A DNA stretch of 33,551 nt from Clostridia bacterium (GCA_900766395.1 CAAFWB010000001.1:1-33551), one strand, 5' to 3'. Positions 24,072 to 31,911 are shown, counted from the first letter of the stretch. Program-made: numbers and translations. The notes: generated by a model not told the origin, from the sequence alone.

Positions 24072-24845
24072 ATGGCAAACAAAGTTAAGATTTGTGGTGT
24101 TGATACATCAACTCTTCCAAAACTTAAAAATGCTGACCTTGTTGAACTTATGGAAAAAGTTAAAAGTGGTGACGAGTATGCTCGTGACCAATTTGTTGTT
24201 GCAAATATGCGTCTGGTTCTCAGCGTTGTGCAGAGATTTGGCGGAAAGAAAGACAAGGCGGACGACATGTTTCAAGTTGGCTGTGTGGGGCTGATTAAAG
24301 CGATTGACAATTTTGACACATCGCTCAATGTTCGTTTTTCGACATATGCTGTTCCAATGATTATTGGGGAAATTCGAAGATATCTTCGCGACAACAACAT
24401 TGTTCGTGTGTCAAGAAGCATGCGTGACATCGCTTATCGTGCGCTTCAAATCAAAGAGCGCGAAGTCAAACTCAATCAAGATGAGCCGTCAATCGACTTT
24501 ATTGCAAACGAACTCAATTTGCCGCCAAAATCTGTTATGATTGCACTTGACGCAATTTCTGATGCTGTTTCACTCAATGAACCAGTTTATAATGACGGAA
24601 GTGAAACTGTTCGTGTTATGGACCAAATTGCTGATTATAAAACCGACTCTGATTCAATGCTTGAAAAGTTCGCTTTGTCCAGTGCGATTGTCAGACTCAG
24701 TCCGCGCGAAAAAGAAATTTTGCTTATGCGTTATTATGATGGGAAAACACAAATTGAAGTGAGTGAAGAGGTTGGCATTTCGCAAGCACAAGTATCTCGT
24801 CTTGAAAAGAATGCACTTGCAAGCATAAAAAAGGAAATGTCATAA
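24072..24845 (+). CDS. sigG: RNA polymerase sigma factor SigG (forespore)
   Basis: Late forespore sigma factor. The 257-residue protein begins with the SigG-typical KVKICGVDTSTLPKLKN, followed by region 2 (NMRLVLSVVQRFGGKKD, FQVGCVGLIKAIDNF), region 3 (GEIRRYLRDNN, RVSRSMRD), and region 4 ending in SQAQVSRLEKNAL. It lacks a pro-sequence, as expected. GAGGTG precedes the ATG. The 130-nt spacer after sigE contains a SigF promoter, so expression shifts from the mother cell to the forespore at this point. Its terminator hairpin overlaps the ylmC start. Confidence 0.97.
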   Translation: MANKVKICGVDTSTLPKLKNADLVELMEKVKSGDEYARDQFVVANMRLVLSVVQRFGGKKDKADDMFQVGCVGLIKAIDNFDTSLNVRFSTYAVPMIIGEIRRYLRDNNIVRVSRSMRDIAYRALQIKEREVKLNQDEPSIDFIANELNLPPKSVMIALDAISDAVSLNEPVYNDGSETVRVMDQIADYKTDSDSMLEKFALSSAIVRLSPREKEILLMRYYDGKTQIEVSEEVGISQAQVSRLEKNALASIKKEMS

Positions 24846-24898
24846 AAACAGAAAATTTTGAAACTTTTTGTCAAATTTTGGGGAGTGTGAGCATATAT

Positions 24899-24930
24899 AA
24901 ATCCAAGGAGAGAACTTGGATTTTTCTTTT
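24899..24930 (+). terminator. Terminator-like hairpin after sigG, containing the ylmC start
   Basis: AAATCCAAG (24899-24907) pairs with CTTGGATTT (24915-24923) around GAGAGAA, followed by a T-rich tract. The AAGGAG of ylmC (24905-24910) spans stem and loop, and its TTG start (24916) lies in the right arm. Confidence 0.65.
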
Positions 24931-25230
24931 TTGGATATCCGCTGCAAAGAAGTGGTTAATATTGTTGACGGAAGATGTCTGGGTCATGTCACTGACATAA
25001 TTTTTAATATGCAGACTTGTGTTGTTCTTGGATTTGTTGTTCCAGCAAGCAAAAACTTTTGGAATGTTTTCAAAAGCTCTGCCGAAATCTTTATCCCGCT
25101 CTCCCAAATTCGAAAAATCGGCGATGACACAATTCTTGTTGAACTCTATGGCGCGAACACTCCAACAACAAATGCCTATTCCGCATCAATGCCAGCAACG
25201 AGTCTTCAAAGTTCTGGTGATAAAAAATAA
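24916..25230 (+). CDS. ylmC: YlmC/YmxH-family PRC-barrel protein
   Basis: A 104-residue protein with a single PRC-barrel: FLDIRCKEVVNIVDGRCLG then DIIFNMQTCVVLGFVVP, and IFIPLSQIRKIGDDTILVEL. The YlmC/YmxH family is small, conserved near sigG in spore formers and of unknown biochemical function; it is often annotated as sporulation-related. The start is TTG 24916 behind AAGGAG with 5-nt spacing, giving the family's normal N terminus. Ribosome site and start codon are inside a terminator-like hairpin, so translation may be sensitive to folding. The tail after about 80 (NTPTTNAYSASMP) is low-complexity. No clear promoter of its own could be defined. Confidence 0.85.
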   Translation: MDFSFLDIRCKEVVNIVDGRCLGHVTDIIFNMQTCVVLGFVVPASKNFWNVFKSSAEIFIPLSQIRKIGDDTILVELYGANTPTTNAYSASMPATSLQSSGDKK

Positions 25231-25237
25231 AAATTGC

Positions 25238-25266
25238 TTGCAATTAGAAATTTTCTATACTACAAT
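25238..25266 (+). promoter_or_regulatory. SigA-type promoter of nrdR
   Basis: TTGCAA (25238-25243), 17-nt spacer, TACAAT (25261-25266). An overlapping alternative is TTGCTT with TATACT at 16 nt. Start of transcription would be just before the AGGAG site of nrdR. Confidence 0.55.
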
Positions 25267-25286
25267 ATGAGCAGGAGAAAAAAGTT

Positions 25287-25730
25287 ATGAAATGCATATA
25301 TTGTGGTTATCCAGAAAGTAAAGTTGTTGATTCTCGCGCAACAGATGAATCAAATTCAATTCGCCGCCGCCGTGAATGTCTCAAATGTGGCAAACGCTAC
25401 ACTACATATGAAACAGTCGAAACAACCCCACTTTTGGTTGTAAAAAATGACGGAAGCCGTCAACCTTTTGACATTGCAAAAGTCAAAAAAGGCGTCATTC
25501 GCGCTTGCGAAAAAAGACCGGTTTCAATTCAACAAATTGAAAATCTTTGCGAAGATGTTGAAAATCACTTCAAAAACGAACTCGCTGGCGAAGTCAAGTC
25601 AAGTGAAATTGGCGAAGTTGTTATGGACAAACTCCGTGAAATTGATGAGGTTGCTTATGTTCGTTTTGCGTCAGTTTATCGCAAATTTGCCGATGTTGAA
25701 TACTTTAAAAAGTTCATCAACAACCTGTAA
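25287..25730 (+). CDS. nrdR: Transcriptional repressor NrdR
   Basis: NrdR represses ribonucleotide reductase genes, sensing dATP/ATP. At 147 residues it has the usual size. The zinc ribbon uses C3, C6, C31 and C34 (CIYCG and CLKCG), with the DNA-binding RRRR stretch between, followed by the ATP-cone domain (VVKNDGSRQPFDIAKVKKG) and the family-typical VAYVRFASVYRKF. AGGAG lies 9 nt before the ATG. nrdR commonly stands near sigG-ylmC in Clostridia. No reductase gene is in the window. A 14-bp stem follows 19 nt after the stop. Confidence 0.97.
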   Translation: MKCIYCGYPESKVVDSRATDESNSIRRRRECLKCGKRYTTYETVETTPLLVVKNDGSRQPFDIAKVKKGVIRACEKRPVSIQQIENLCEDVENHFKNELAGEVKSSEIGEVVMDKLREIDEVAYVRFASVYRKFADVEYFKKFINNL

Positions 25731-25749
25731 GATTGTTCTAGAAAAAACA

Positions 25750-25782
25750 AGGGTTCATACAATATTGTATGGACTCTTTTTT
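25750..25782 (+). terminator. Hairpin between nrdR and feoA, also a possible operator
   Basis: Left arm 25750-25763 pairs with right arm 25764-25777 (14 bp, two G-T pairs), followed by six T: a terminator for nrdR. The core 25756-25771 is a 16-bp perfect palindrome (CATACAATATTGTATG) that contains both a -10-like TACAAT (25758-25763) and the feoA ATG, so it could instead be a repressor site on the feo promoter. Confidence 0.6.
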
Positions 25783-26014
25783 GTCACTCGTTGATGCAAA
25801 AAAAAATGAAGAATATGTCATCTCCATGGTGGAAGATGATTGCTCTCCTGTTTTGAGAAGACTTGGAGATTTGGGCTTCTTCCCCGAAGCACATGTTGTT
25901 CTTCTCAAAAAATCAATGCTAAACAAAAGTGTCTTGATTTCTTTGGACGGAACAAAACTGATGCTTCGTTCAACACTTGCCGCAAAAATCATTGTGAAGA
26001 AGGTGAGTGCATGA
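25769..26014 (+). CDS. feoA: Ferrous iron transport protein FeoA
   Basis: Small SH3-like cytosolic protein needed with FeoB for Fe(II) uptake. The 81 residues fit FeoA: SLVDAKKNEEYVISMV, then the signature PVLRRLGDLGFFPEAHV and a C-terminal LMLRSTLAAKIIVKKV. The ATG at 25769 gives the normal N terminus but has no ribosome site, because it lies within a palindrome with TACAAT ending 5 nt earlier; a TTG at 25781 is an alternative. Its stop overlaps the feoB start (ATGA). If TACAAT is the -10, the mRNA would be leaderless. Confidence 0.88.
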   Translation: MDSFLSLVDAKKNEEYVISMVEDDCSPVLRRLGDLGFFPEAHVVLLKKSMLNKSVLISLDGTKLMLRSTLAAKIIVKKVSA

Positions 26015-28122
26015 AAAACTTATTGCTTGTTGGGAACCCAAACACAGGAAAGACAACATTTTTTAATACAATAACAAAGAGTGACGAGCACGTTGGGAAT
26101 TGGCATGGTGTCACAGTTGACGGAAAATCAAAAAAATTTAAATATAACTCAAAAGAATATGTGATGACTGACCTTCCGGGGACATACTCACTGACCACGT
26201 TGAGTTTTGAAGAACAAGTGACAGTGGACGCACTTCTTGAAAACAAAGAAGATGTTGTTGTCAACATTTGCGACATAAATAATCTTGAAAAAAACTTATA
26301 TCTCGTTTTGCAACTTGTGGAAGCAAAGCGTAAGTTTGTTTTGTTTGTTAATGACACAAACACAAAAAAGTGTCATGCCTCTTTTGATATAAAAAAATTG
26401 TCCAATATATTGGGTGTGCCAGTTGTTGTTGGGAATGCACAAAAAAAAGAATGTAAGAATTTATTAAATCAAATCGAAGACCAAGAAAGCACCCTCAAAA
26501 TTGATTATCTTGAAGGACTAGGTGTTGATAAAATTGAAAAAAACATTGCAGAAGAATGTTTGGCCGCGGGGCTTGATTCAAAGTGGTGCGCGATAAAATT
26601 ATGTGAAAATGATGATAAAATTGCAAAAAAACTTCAAATTTCACAACAAAAACAACAAATTATTGATGGTTTGAAACCAAAATTCAGTTGTTCACAAGTC
26701 GCAAGGGGACGATTTCGAAAAGTTAAACAAATTCTTAAAGAGTGCGATTACAAGAAAACAACACAGAATTCAAGACTTGGTTGGTTTGATAAAATTGCAA
26801 CCAACAAAGTGGCAGGAGTGCTTTTGTTTTTTGCACTCATGTTTAGTGTTTTCTATTTGACATTTTTTTCACTCGGCGCGTGGCTTGGTGACCTTGTTTG
26901 CAGACTTCTTGATTTGTCGCTTGGAAATGCTCTCACAAAACTTTGTGCGAACTGTCCACTTTGGGTGAAAGATTTTGCACTTGTCGGAGTGCTTGGCGGA
27001 CTTGAAACACTGCTTTCTTTTCTGCCACAAATTGTATTGTTGTTTTTGTTTTTGTCAATTTTGGAAGAAACGGGTTATATGTCACGCGTTGCGTTTTTGT
27101 TTGACGACATATTTTCAAAACTGGGACTTTCTGGCAAAAGCTCCTACACGCTAATCATGGGGTTTGGTTGTGCGACATCTGCGATTTTTACTGCCCGAAA
27201 CATGGAAGACAAAAACTCGCAAATAAAAACTGCCTTGCTCGCGCCTTTCATGAGCTGTTCGGCAAAACTTCCAATCTATCTCGTTTTGGGGGCGGCGTTT
27301 TTTGATGCAAAAAACATATTTGTTGTTTTCATTCTTTATTTGATTGGCATTTTTGTTTCTGTTTTGGTCGCACTATTGCTTGAAGCAAAACCTTTGAAAA
27401 GCAAGAGGCAAAGTTTTATTCTTGAATTTCCAGAATATCGCTTCCCGAGAATGAAAAAGATTCTTAAACTTGTTTGGAAAAATTTTGCATCATTCGTCAC
27501 TCGTGTTGGCGGAGTTTTGGTTTTTGTTAATATTATTGTTTGGTTTTTGCAATCTTTTTCGTTTTCGTTTCACTATGTTTCAACAGACGGTGGGCGAAGC
27601 ATCTTGGAGAGCCTCGGAAAGGTTTTGGCACCAGTGTTCATTCCGCTTGGTTTTGGCAACTGGGGTGCAGTGTCTGCACTTCTTGCTGGAGTTGTTGCAA
27701 AAGAGGTTGTTGTTTCATCAATTGCAATATTCAATGGCATGAGTGGGGCAAGTTCAAATCAAACAATTTCGATGACACTTCTCGACCCGCTTTCGCCAGT
27801 TCATTTCACACCTGCATCTTGTTTTAGTTTCTTGGTGTTTTGTCTTCTATATTGCCCATGCCTTTCAAGTATGGTTGTTCTCAAAAAAGAAATTGGGAGA
27901 AAATGGATGTGGCTTGCTCTTGTCATTCAACTTGTTTCTGCCTATGTTTTTGCTTTTGTTTTCTACACACTTTTTCTTGTGTTCACAAAGGTGGCAAAAT
28001 GGAAAATAATAACTGTCGCTTGCGTCATTATCATTGCAATATCATTTGTTGTGGTTTTGGTGAAAAGAAAAAAGAAAAAATGCAGTGCTTGTTGTGAGAA
28101 TTGCTCTGGTTGTGGCAAATAA
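26011..28122 (+). CDS. feoB: Ferrous iron transporter FeoB with fused cysteine-rich tail
   Basis: FeoB is a G-protein-coupled Fe(II) permease. The 703-residue protein has the N-terminal G domain: G1 GNPNTGKTT (8-16), switch region GNWHGVTV, G3 DLPG (54-57). The expected G4 NxxD is degenerate: NDTN at 114-117. The membrane part shows two Gate repeats, with GFGCATSAI and PFMSCSAKLP cysteines. Residues about 660-703 are one extra membrane helix followed by KRKKKKCSACCENCSGCGK, which matches the separate FeoB-associated Cys-rich proteins of other Firmicutes, here fused. The frame opens at 25840; ATG 26011 overlaps the feoA stop and starts right at the G domain. Confidence 0.93.
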   Translation: MKNLLLVGNPNTGKTTFFNTITKSDEHVGNWHGVTVDGKSKKFKYNSKEYVMTDLPGTYSLTTLSFEEQVTVDALLENKEDVVVNICDINNLEKNLYLVLQLVEAKRKFVLFVNDTNTKKCHASFDIKKLSNILGVPVVVGNAQKKECKNLLNQIEDQESTLKIDYLEGLGVDKIEKNIAEECLAAGLDSKWCAIKLCENDDKIAKKLQISQQKQQIIDGLKPKFSCSQVARGRFRKVKQILKECDYKKTTQNSRLGWFDKIATNKVAGVLLFFALMFSVFYLTFFSLGAWLGDLVCRLLDLSLGNALTKLCANCPLWVKDFALVGVLGGLETLLSFLPQIVLLFLFLSILEETGYMSRVAFLFDDIFSKLGLSGKSSYTLIMGFGCATSAIFTARNMEDKNSQIKTALLAPFMSCSAKLPIYLVLGAAFFDAKNIFVVFILYLIGIFVSVLVALLLEAKPLKSKRQSFILEFPEYRFPRMKKILKLVWKNFASFVTRVGGVLVFVNIIVWFLQSFSFSFHYVSTDGGRSILESLGKVLAPVFIPLGFGNWGAVSALLAGVVAKEVVVSSIAIFNGMSGASSNQTISMTLLDPLSPVHFTPASCFSFLVFCLLYCPCLSSMVVLKKEIGRKWMWLALVIQLVSAYVFAFVFYTLFLVFTKVAKWKIITVACVIIIAISFVVVLVKRKKKKCSACCENCSGCGK

Positions 28123-28140
28123 AATCAAAAAATTTTATAA

Positions 28141-28169
28141 GTTAAATTTATTGTAAAATGTGCTATAAT
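28141..28169 (+). promoter_or_regulatory. Extended -10 promoter of der-plsY
   Basis: GTTAAA (28141-28146), 17-nt spacer, TATAAT (28164-28169) with a TG extension (TGCTATAAT). The poor -35 is offset by the extended -10. It lies 39 nt before the der ATG. Confidence 0.7.
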
Positions 28170-28207
28170 TATGTTAATATCTAATAGAAACATAAAAGGA
28201 TAAGTTT

Positions 28208-29530
28208 ATGAGAAAACCATTGGTTGCCATTGTTGGTCGCCCAAATGTTGGCAAAAGCACATTTTTTAATAAAATTTGTGGAAAGAGAATAAGCATTGTT
28301 GAAGACACACCTGGGGTCACTCGCGACCGAATTTATGGCGAGGGAGAATGGTGCGGCTATAATTTTTCTATTGTCGACACAGGCGGAATGGATTTTCGAA
28401 GTGATGATGTTTTTAATGGCGACATTTTGAGCCAAGCACAAATTGCAGTTGATCTTGCAGACGTTATTGTATTTATGGTTGACGGAAGAGAAGGCCTTTG
28501 TGCAAAAGACCATGACGTTGCAAATTATCTTCGCAAATGCAACAAACCTTGCGTTCTTGTTGTTAACAAACTTGATAGATTTGAAGTTGAAAACTCATAT
28601 GAATTTTATGAACTTGGAATTGGCGAACCCTATCCGATTTCTTGTGAACAAGCAAAAGGTCTTGGCGAAGTTTTGGACGCAATTGTTGAACATTTGCCAA
28701 AAGTTGATGAGGACGAGGTTGGCAAGGCACTTAAAATTGCCATTGTTGGACGTCCAAACGCTGGCAAAAGTTCGCTTACAAATGCGCTTATTGGCGAAAG
28801 CCGTGTGATTGTTAGCGATGTTGCAGGAACAACAAGAGATGCCATTGACACACCTTTTCGCTATGATGGAAAAGATTATATTCTTATTGATACCGCAGGG
28901 ATGCGCAAGAACAAAAGCGTCGACTATGGCACAGTTGAAAGTTATAGCGTGATTCGTTCAATGGAAGCAATAAAGCGTGCAGATGTCGTTTTGATTGTGA
29001 TTGATGCAACGCAGCCTGTCAGCGAGCAAGATGTTCGAATTTGTGGTTATGTTCACGAAGAGGGCAAGCCAAGTGTTATTGTCATGAACAAATGGGACAC
29101 AGTAAGCAAAGATGATAAAACAATAAACAAATACAAAAAAATGCTTGACGAAAAACTTGCTTTCATGGATTATTATCAACCGCTTTTCATTTCGGCACTA
29201 ACAAAAAAACGTGTTGGAGAAGTGATGCCGATGGTCGAACAAGTTTACGCTCACGCAAGTCACCGCATTTCAACTGGCGTTATAAATCAGATTTTGCAAG
29301 AGGCAATCATGGCGAACGAGCCTCCAATGAGAAATGGAAGAAAACTCAAAATCAACTATGCAACTCAGGCTTCAACCAATCCTCCAACCTTTGTTTTCTT
29401 TTGCAATGATCCAGAGCTTGCACATTTTTCTTATATTCGCTATCTTGAAAACAGAATTCGCACATCAGTTGACTTTTCTGGCACACCGATTAAACTTGTT
29501 ATGAAAGGAAAAGACGAAAAGGATATTTAA
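28208..29530 (+). CDS. der: Ribosome-assembly GTPase Der (EngA)
   Basis: Der is an essential tandem GTPase for 50S ribosome maturation. The 440-residue protein has two G domains: G1 GRPNVGKST with DTGGMDF and NKLD, then G1 GRPNAGKSS with DTAGMRK and NKWD, followed by a KH-like C-terminal domain (INQILQEAIMANEPP, KINYATQAS, FSYIRYLENRIR). AAGGAT precedes the ATG. plsY starts on its stop codon (TAATG), a pairing common in Firmicutes. Confidence 0.97.
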   Translation: MRKPLVAIVGRPNVGKSTFFNKICGKRISIVEDTPGVTRDRIYGEGEWCGYNFSIVDTGGMDFRSDDVFNGDILSQAQIAVDLADVIVFMVDGREGLCAKDHDVANYLRKCNKPCVLVVNKLDRFEVENSYEFYELGIGEPYPISCEQAKGLGEVLDAIVEHLPKVDEDEVGKALKIAIVGRPNAGKSSLTNALIGESRVIVSDVAGTTRDAIDTPFRYDGKDYILIDTAGMRKNKSVDYGTVESYSVIRSMEAIKRADVVLIVIDATQPVSEQDVRICGYVHEEGKPSVIVMNKWDTVSKDDKTINKYKKMLDEKLAFMDYYQPLFISALTKKRVGEVMPMVEQVYAHASHRISTGVINQILQEAIMANEPPMRNGRKLKINYATQASTNPPTFVFFCNDPELAHFSYIRYLENRIRTSVDFSGTPIKLVMKGKDEKDI

Positions 29531-30219
29531 TGACAATTTTGAAATGGGTTCTTTTGATTATTTTGTCTTATGCGCTTGGCAATATCAGTGTTGCCAGAAT
29601 TATTTCACGCATCAAAAAAGACGACATAACAAAGCATGGCAGCGGAAACCCTGGAACAATGAACATGATTCGAACTTTTGGGGTTGGAACTGGACTTTTA
29701 ACTTTGTTTTTTGACTGCCTCAAAGGTGCACTCCCAGCACTTGCGGGATACCTTTTGTTTCGAGGAGATGGCGTGATTATGGCAAACACCGCTTTGTATG
29801 CAGCTGGGCTTGCCGTTGTGTTTGGGCATATGTATCCCGTGGTATATAAGTTTAAAGGCGGAAAAAGTGTTGCCTGTGCACTTGGAATTTTCTGTGTTGC
29901 AAATCCAATCCTTCTTGTCTGTGTTTTCTGTGCATCAATTTTATATTTATATTTTTTTGATTATGGAGCTGTGTTCTCGTTTATCGTGCTAACCATTTGC
30001 ACAGCGGTTGAGGCAATTAGTTTTCAAGGAAACTTGGCAATATCCTTGCTTCTTGCAGCGATGTATTTCTTGATTATATTTGCACATAGAAAAAATATTT
30101 TCCGATTGTTAGTTGGTGAAGAAAACAAAGTTAATCTCAAGAAGTCACTTAAAAAGCTTCTCAAAAAAGACAGGGTGAAAGAAACCAAGAAAGAACAGAA
30201 AGAAAAAGAAATTGGTTAA
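29530..30219 (+). CDS. plsY: Acyl-phosphate glycerol-3-phosphate acyltransferase PlsY
   Basis: PlsY makes lysophosphatidate from acyl phosphate and glycerol 3-phosphate at the membrane. The polytopic N-terminal 190 residues carry the family motifs: GSGNPGTMN (37-45), GHMYPVVYKFKGGKSVA, with the expected glycines for the acyl-phosphate site. The protein has 229 residues because of a Lys/Glu-rich cytoplasmic tail (about 195-229), longer than the usual 190-210. The ATG overlaps the der TAA. A terminator begins within its last codons. Confidence 0.94.
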   Translation: MTILKWVLLIILSYALGNISVARIISRIKKDDITKHGSGNPGTMNMIRTFGVGTGLLTLFFDCLKGALPALAGYLLFRGDGVIMANTALYAAGLAVVFGHMYPVVYKFKGGKSVACALGIFCVANPILLVCVFCASILYLYFFDYGAVFSFIVLTICTAVEAISFQGNLAISLLLAAMYFLIIFAHRKNIFRLLVGEENKVNLKKSLKKLLKKDRVKETKKEQKEKEIG

Positions 30220-30235
30220 AACGATTTCTTTTTTT
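30206..30235 (+). terminator. Terminator after plsY
   Basis: AAGAAAT (30206-30212) pairs with ATTTCTT (30224-30230) and runs into seven T. The loop contains the plsY stop. Confidence 0.75.
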
Positions 30236-30268
30236 ATGCCAACAAAACTGTTAATCAAATTTGCTATC

Positions 30269-30295
30269 ATATCTTTTTTGGAAGCAACATACATT
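30269..30295 (+). promoter_or_regulatory. SigE-type promoter of spoIVA
   Basis: ATA (30269-30271), 16-nt spacer, CATACATT (30288-30295). The -10 matches the SigE consensus CATAYAHT at every base and the spacing is in range. Predicted start about 30302, before the GGAGG of spoIVA. In Bacillus spoIVA is SigE-controlled. Confidence 0.78.
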
Positions 30296-30320
30296 ACCTT
30301 GATTACACATGGAGGTATGT

Positions 30321-31799
30321 ATGGAGAAATTCGATTTATATAACGATATTTCTAGGCGAACAAACGGCGACATATATGTTGGCGTTGTTGGGCCTGTTCG
30401 ATGTGGCAAAAGCACATTTATAACAAAATTTATGAAAACACTTGTGTTGCCAAACATCAAAGACAAAAACGAACAACAACGGGCGGTTGATGAACTCCCA
30501 CAGAGTGCTGATGGAAAAACAATCATGACAACTCAACCTCGCTTTGTGCCAAATGAAGCGGTCGAAATCAAAGTTGATGACAGCACTGAACTCAATGTTC
30601 GCATGATTGACTGTGTTGGCTATCTTGTTTCTGGTGCTCTTGGGCACACCGAAGGCGAAAAGCAAAGACTTGTCAAAACACCTTGGAGCGAAGAGGAAAT
30701 GCCTTTTGAAGAGGCAGCAGAACTCGGAACAAAAAAAGTTATTGAAGAACACTCAACCATTGCAGTTGCAATGACAACTGACGGAAGCATTGGGGATATT
30801 GAAAGAAGCGCCTACATTGAAAGCGAAGAGCGAGTTATGGCAGAGCTTCGTGGCAAAAGCAAACCACATGTTCTTGTCGTCAACACAACAAAGCCCAAAG
30901 ACGATTCAACAAAAAAACTTGTTGCTTCCCTTGAAAAGAAATATGATGTTCCCGTGCTTGCAATCAATGTTCTTGAAATGACAGAAGGGGATATTGACAA
31001 AATCTTTGAAAAAATCTTACTCGAATTTCCAATCAAATCAATTGAAGTTGATATGCCAGATTGGATGCGTGCTCTTGACTATTCGGACGACATAATAAAA
31101 GAGGTTGCCAATGAAATTTCGACATTCGGCGAAGGTGTCACAAAAATTGGTCAAATCGACAAGGCGAGTGCGTGCTTTGTGACAAGTGAAAACTTTGAGC
31201 CAACCACACTTTCAAAAATAAAAATGGGCGAAGGTAAAGTTGTGATTTCGGTCACACCAAAACCAGAGCTTTTCTACAGAGTTCTTTCTCGTCAATGTGG
31301 CGAAGATATTTGCGACGATTTTCATCTCATATCATATGTCAAAACGCTTGCTCATGCAAAACAAGAGTATGACAAAATTCAACAAGCGCTTATTGATGTT
31401 GAAGAAAAAGGTTATGGAATTGTCACACCAAAACTTGAAGATATGAGCCTTGAAGATCCAAAAATTGTTCGTCAAGGAAGTCGATTTGGGGTCAAGCTCA
31501 AAGCATCTGCTCCAAGCCTTCACATCATGAAGGTTGACATCGAAACAGAAATTAATCCACTTGTTGGCACAGAACAACAAAGCGAAGAACTTGTCAAATA
31601 TCTTATGAGTGAGTTTGAAAATAATCCTCAATCAATTTGGGAAACAAACATGTTTGGCAAAAGTTTGCATATGCTCGTGAATGAGGGCATCAACACAAAA
31701 GTTAATGCAATGCCAGTTGAAGCACAAAGAAAAATACGCAAGACTCTTGGCAAAATTGTCAATGAGGGGAAGGGCGGCATAATCTGCATTTTGCTCTAA
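30321..31799 (+). CDS. spoIVA: Stage IV sporulation protein A (coat basement ATPase)
   Basis: SpoIVA polymerises on the forespore outer membrane using ATP and forms the coat basement layer. The 492-residue length equals the Bacillus protein. The N terminus (MEKFDLYNDISRRTNGDIYVG) and ELPQSADGKTIMTTQPRFVPNEAV are close matches to the family. The Walker A loop is GPVRCGKS (24-31), with Cys where Bacillus has Thr. DCVGYLVSGALGHTEGE and TTDGSIG are further NTPase motifs; the C terminus ends GGIICILL, the region that docks on SpoVM. The frame begins at 30309, but GGAGG overlaps that ATG and serves ATG 30321. Confidence 0.97.
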   Translation: MEKFDLYNDISRRTNGDIYVGVVGPVRCGKSTFITKFMKTLVLPNIKDKNEQQRAVDELPQSADGKTIMTTQPRFVPNEAVEIKVDDSTELNVRMIDCVGYLVSGALGHTEGEKQRLVKTPWSEEEMPFEEAAELGTKKVIEEHSTIAVAMTTDGSIGDIERSAYIESEERVMAELRGKSKPHVLVVNTTKPKDDSTKKLVASLEKKYDVPVLAINVLEMTEGDIDKIFEKILLEFPIKSIEVDMPDWMRALDYSDDIIKEVANEISTFGEGVTKIGQIDKASACFVTSENFEPTTLSKIKMGEGKVVISVTPKPELFYRVLSRQCGEDICDDFHLISYVKTLAHAKQEYDKIQQALIDVEEKGYGIVTPKLEDMSLEDPKIVRQGSRFGVKLKASAPSLHIMKVDIETEINPLVGTEQQSEELVKYLMSEFENNPQSIWETNMFGKSLHMLVNEGINTKVNAMPVEAQRKIRKTLGKIVNEGKGGIICILL

Positions 31800-31834
31800 T
31801 TGACGAAAACAACATCAAAAACTCTTAAAAACAC

Positions 31835-31885
31835 AAAAAATTGCAAAAATTTCGAGAAAATATGTGAAATTCTTGCAATTTTTTT
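31835..31885 (+). terminator. Terminator after spoIVA
   Basis: AAAAAATTGCAA (31835-31846) pairs with TTGCAATTTTTT (31873-31884); the stem continues inward as AATTTC/GAAATT after one mismatch, for about 19 pairs. T-rich right arm. Confidence 0.8.
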
Positions 31886-31911
31886 GTTAAAAATAAATTT
31901 CCTTTCATTGT

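Noticed and set aside
24868..24899. Promoter for ylmC (TTGTCA with TATATA or CATATATA)
   Set aside because: Spacing is 18-20 nt and the -10 is weak; it fits neither SigA, SigE nor SigG consensus well.
28181..28513. Reverse-strand open frames over der, spoIVA, ftsZ and other genes
   Set aside because: They mirror strongly coding forward genes, lack ribosome sites and have no recognisable motifs.
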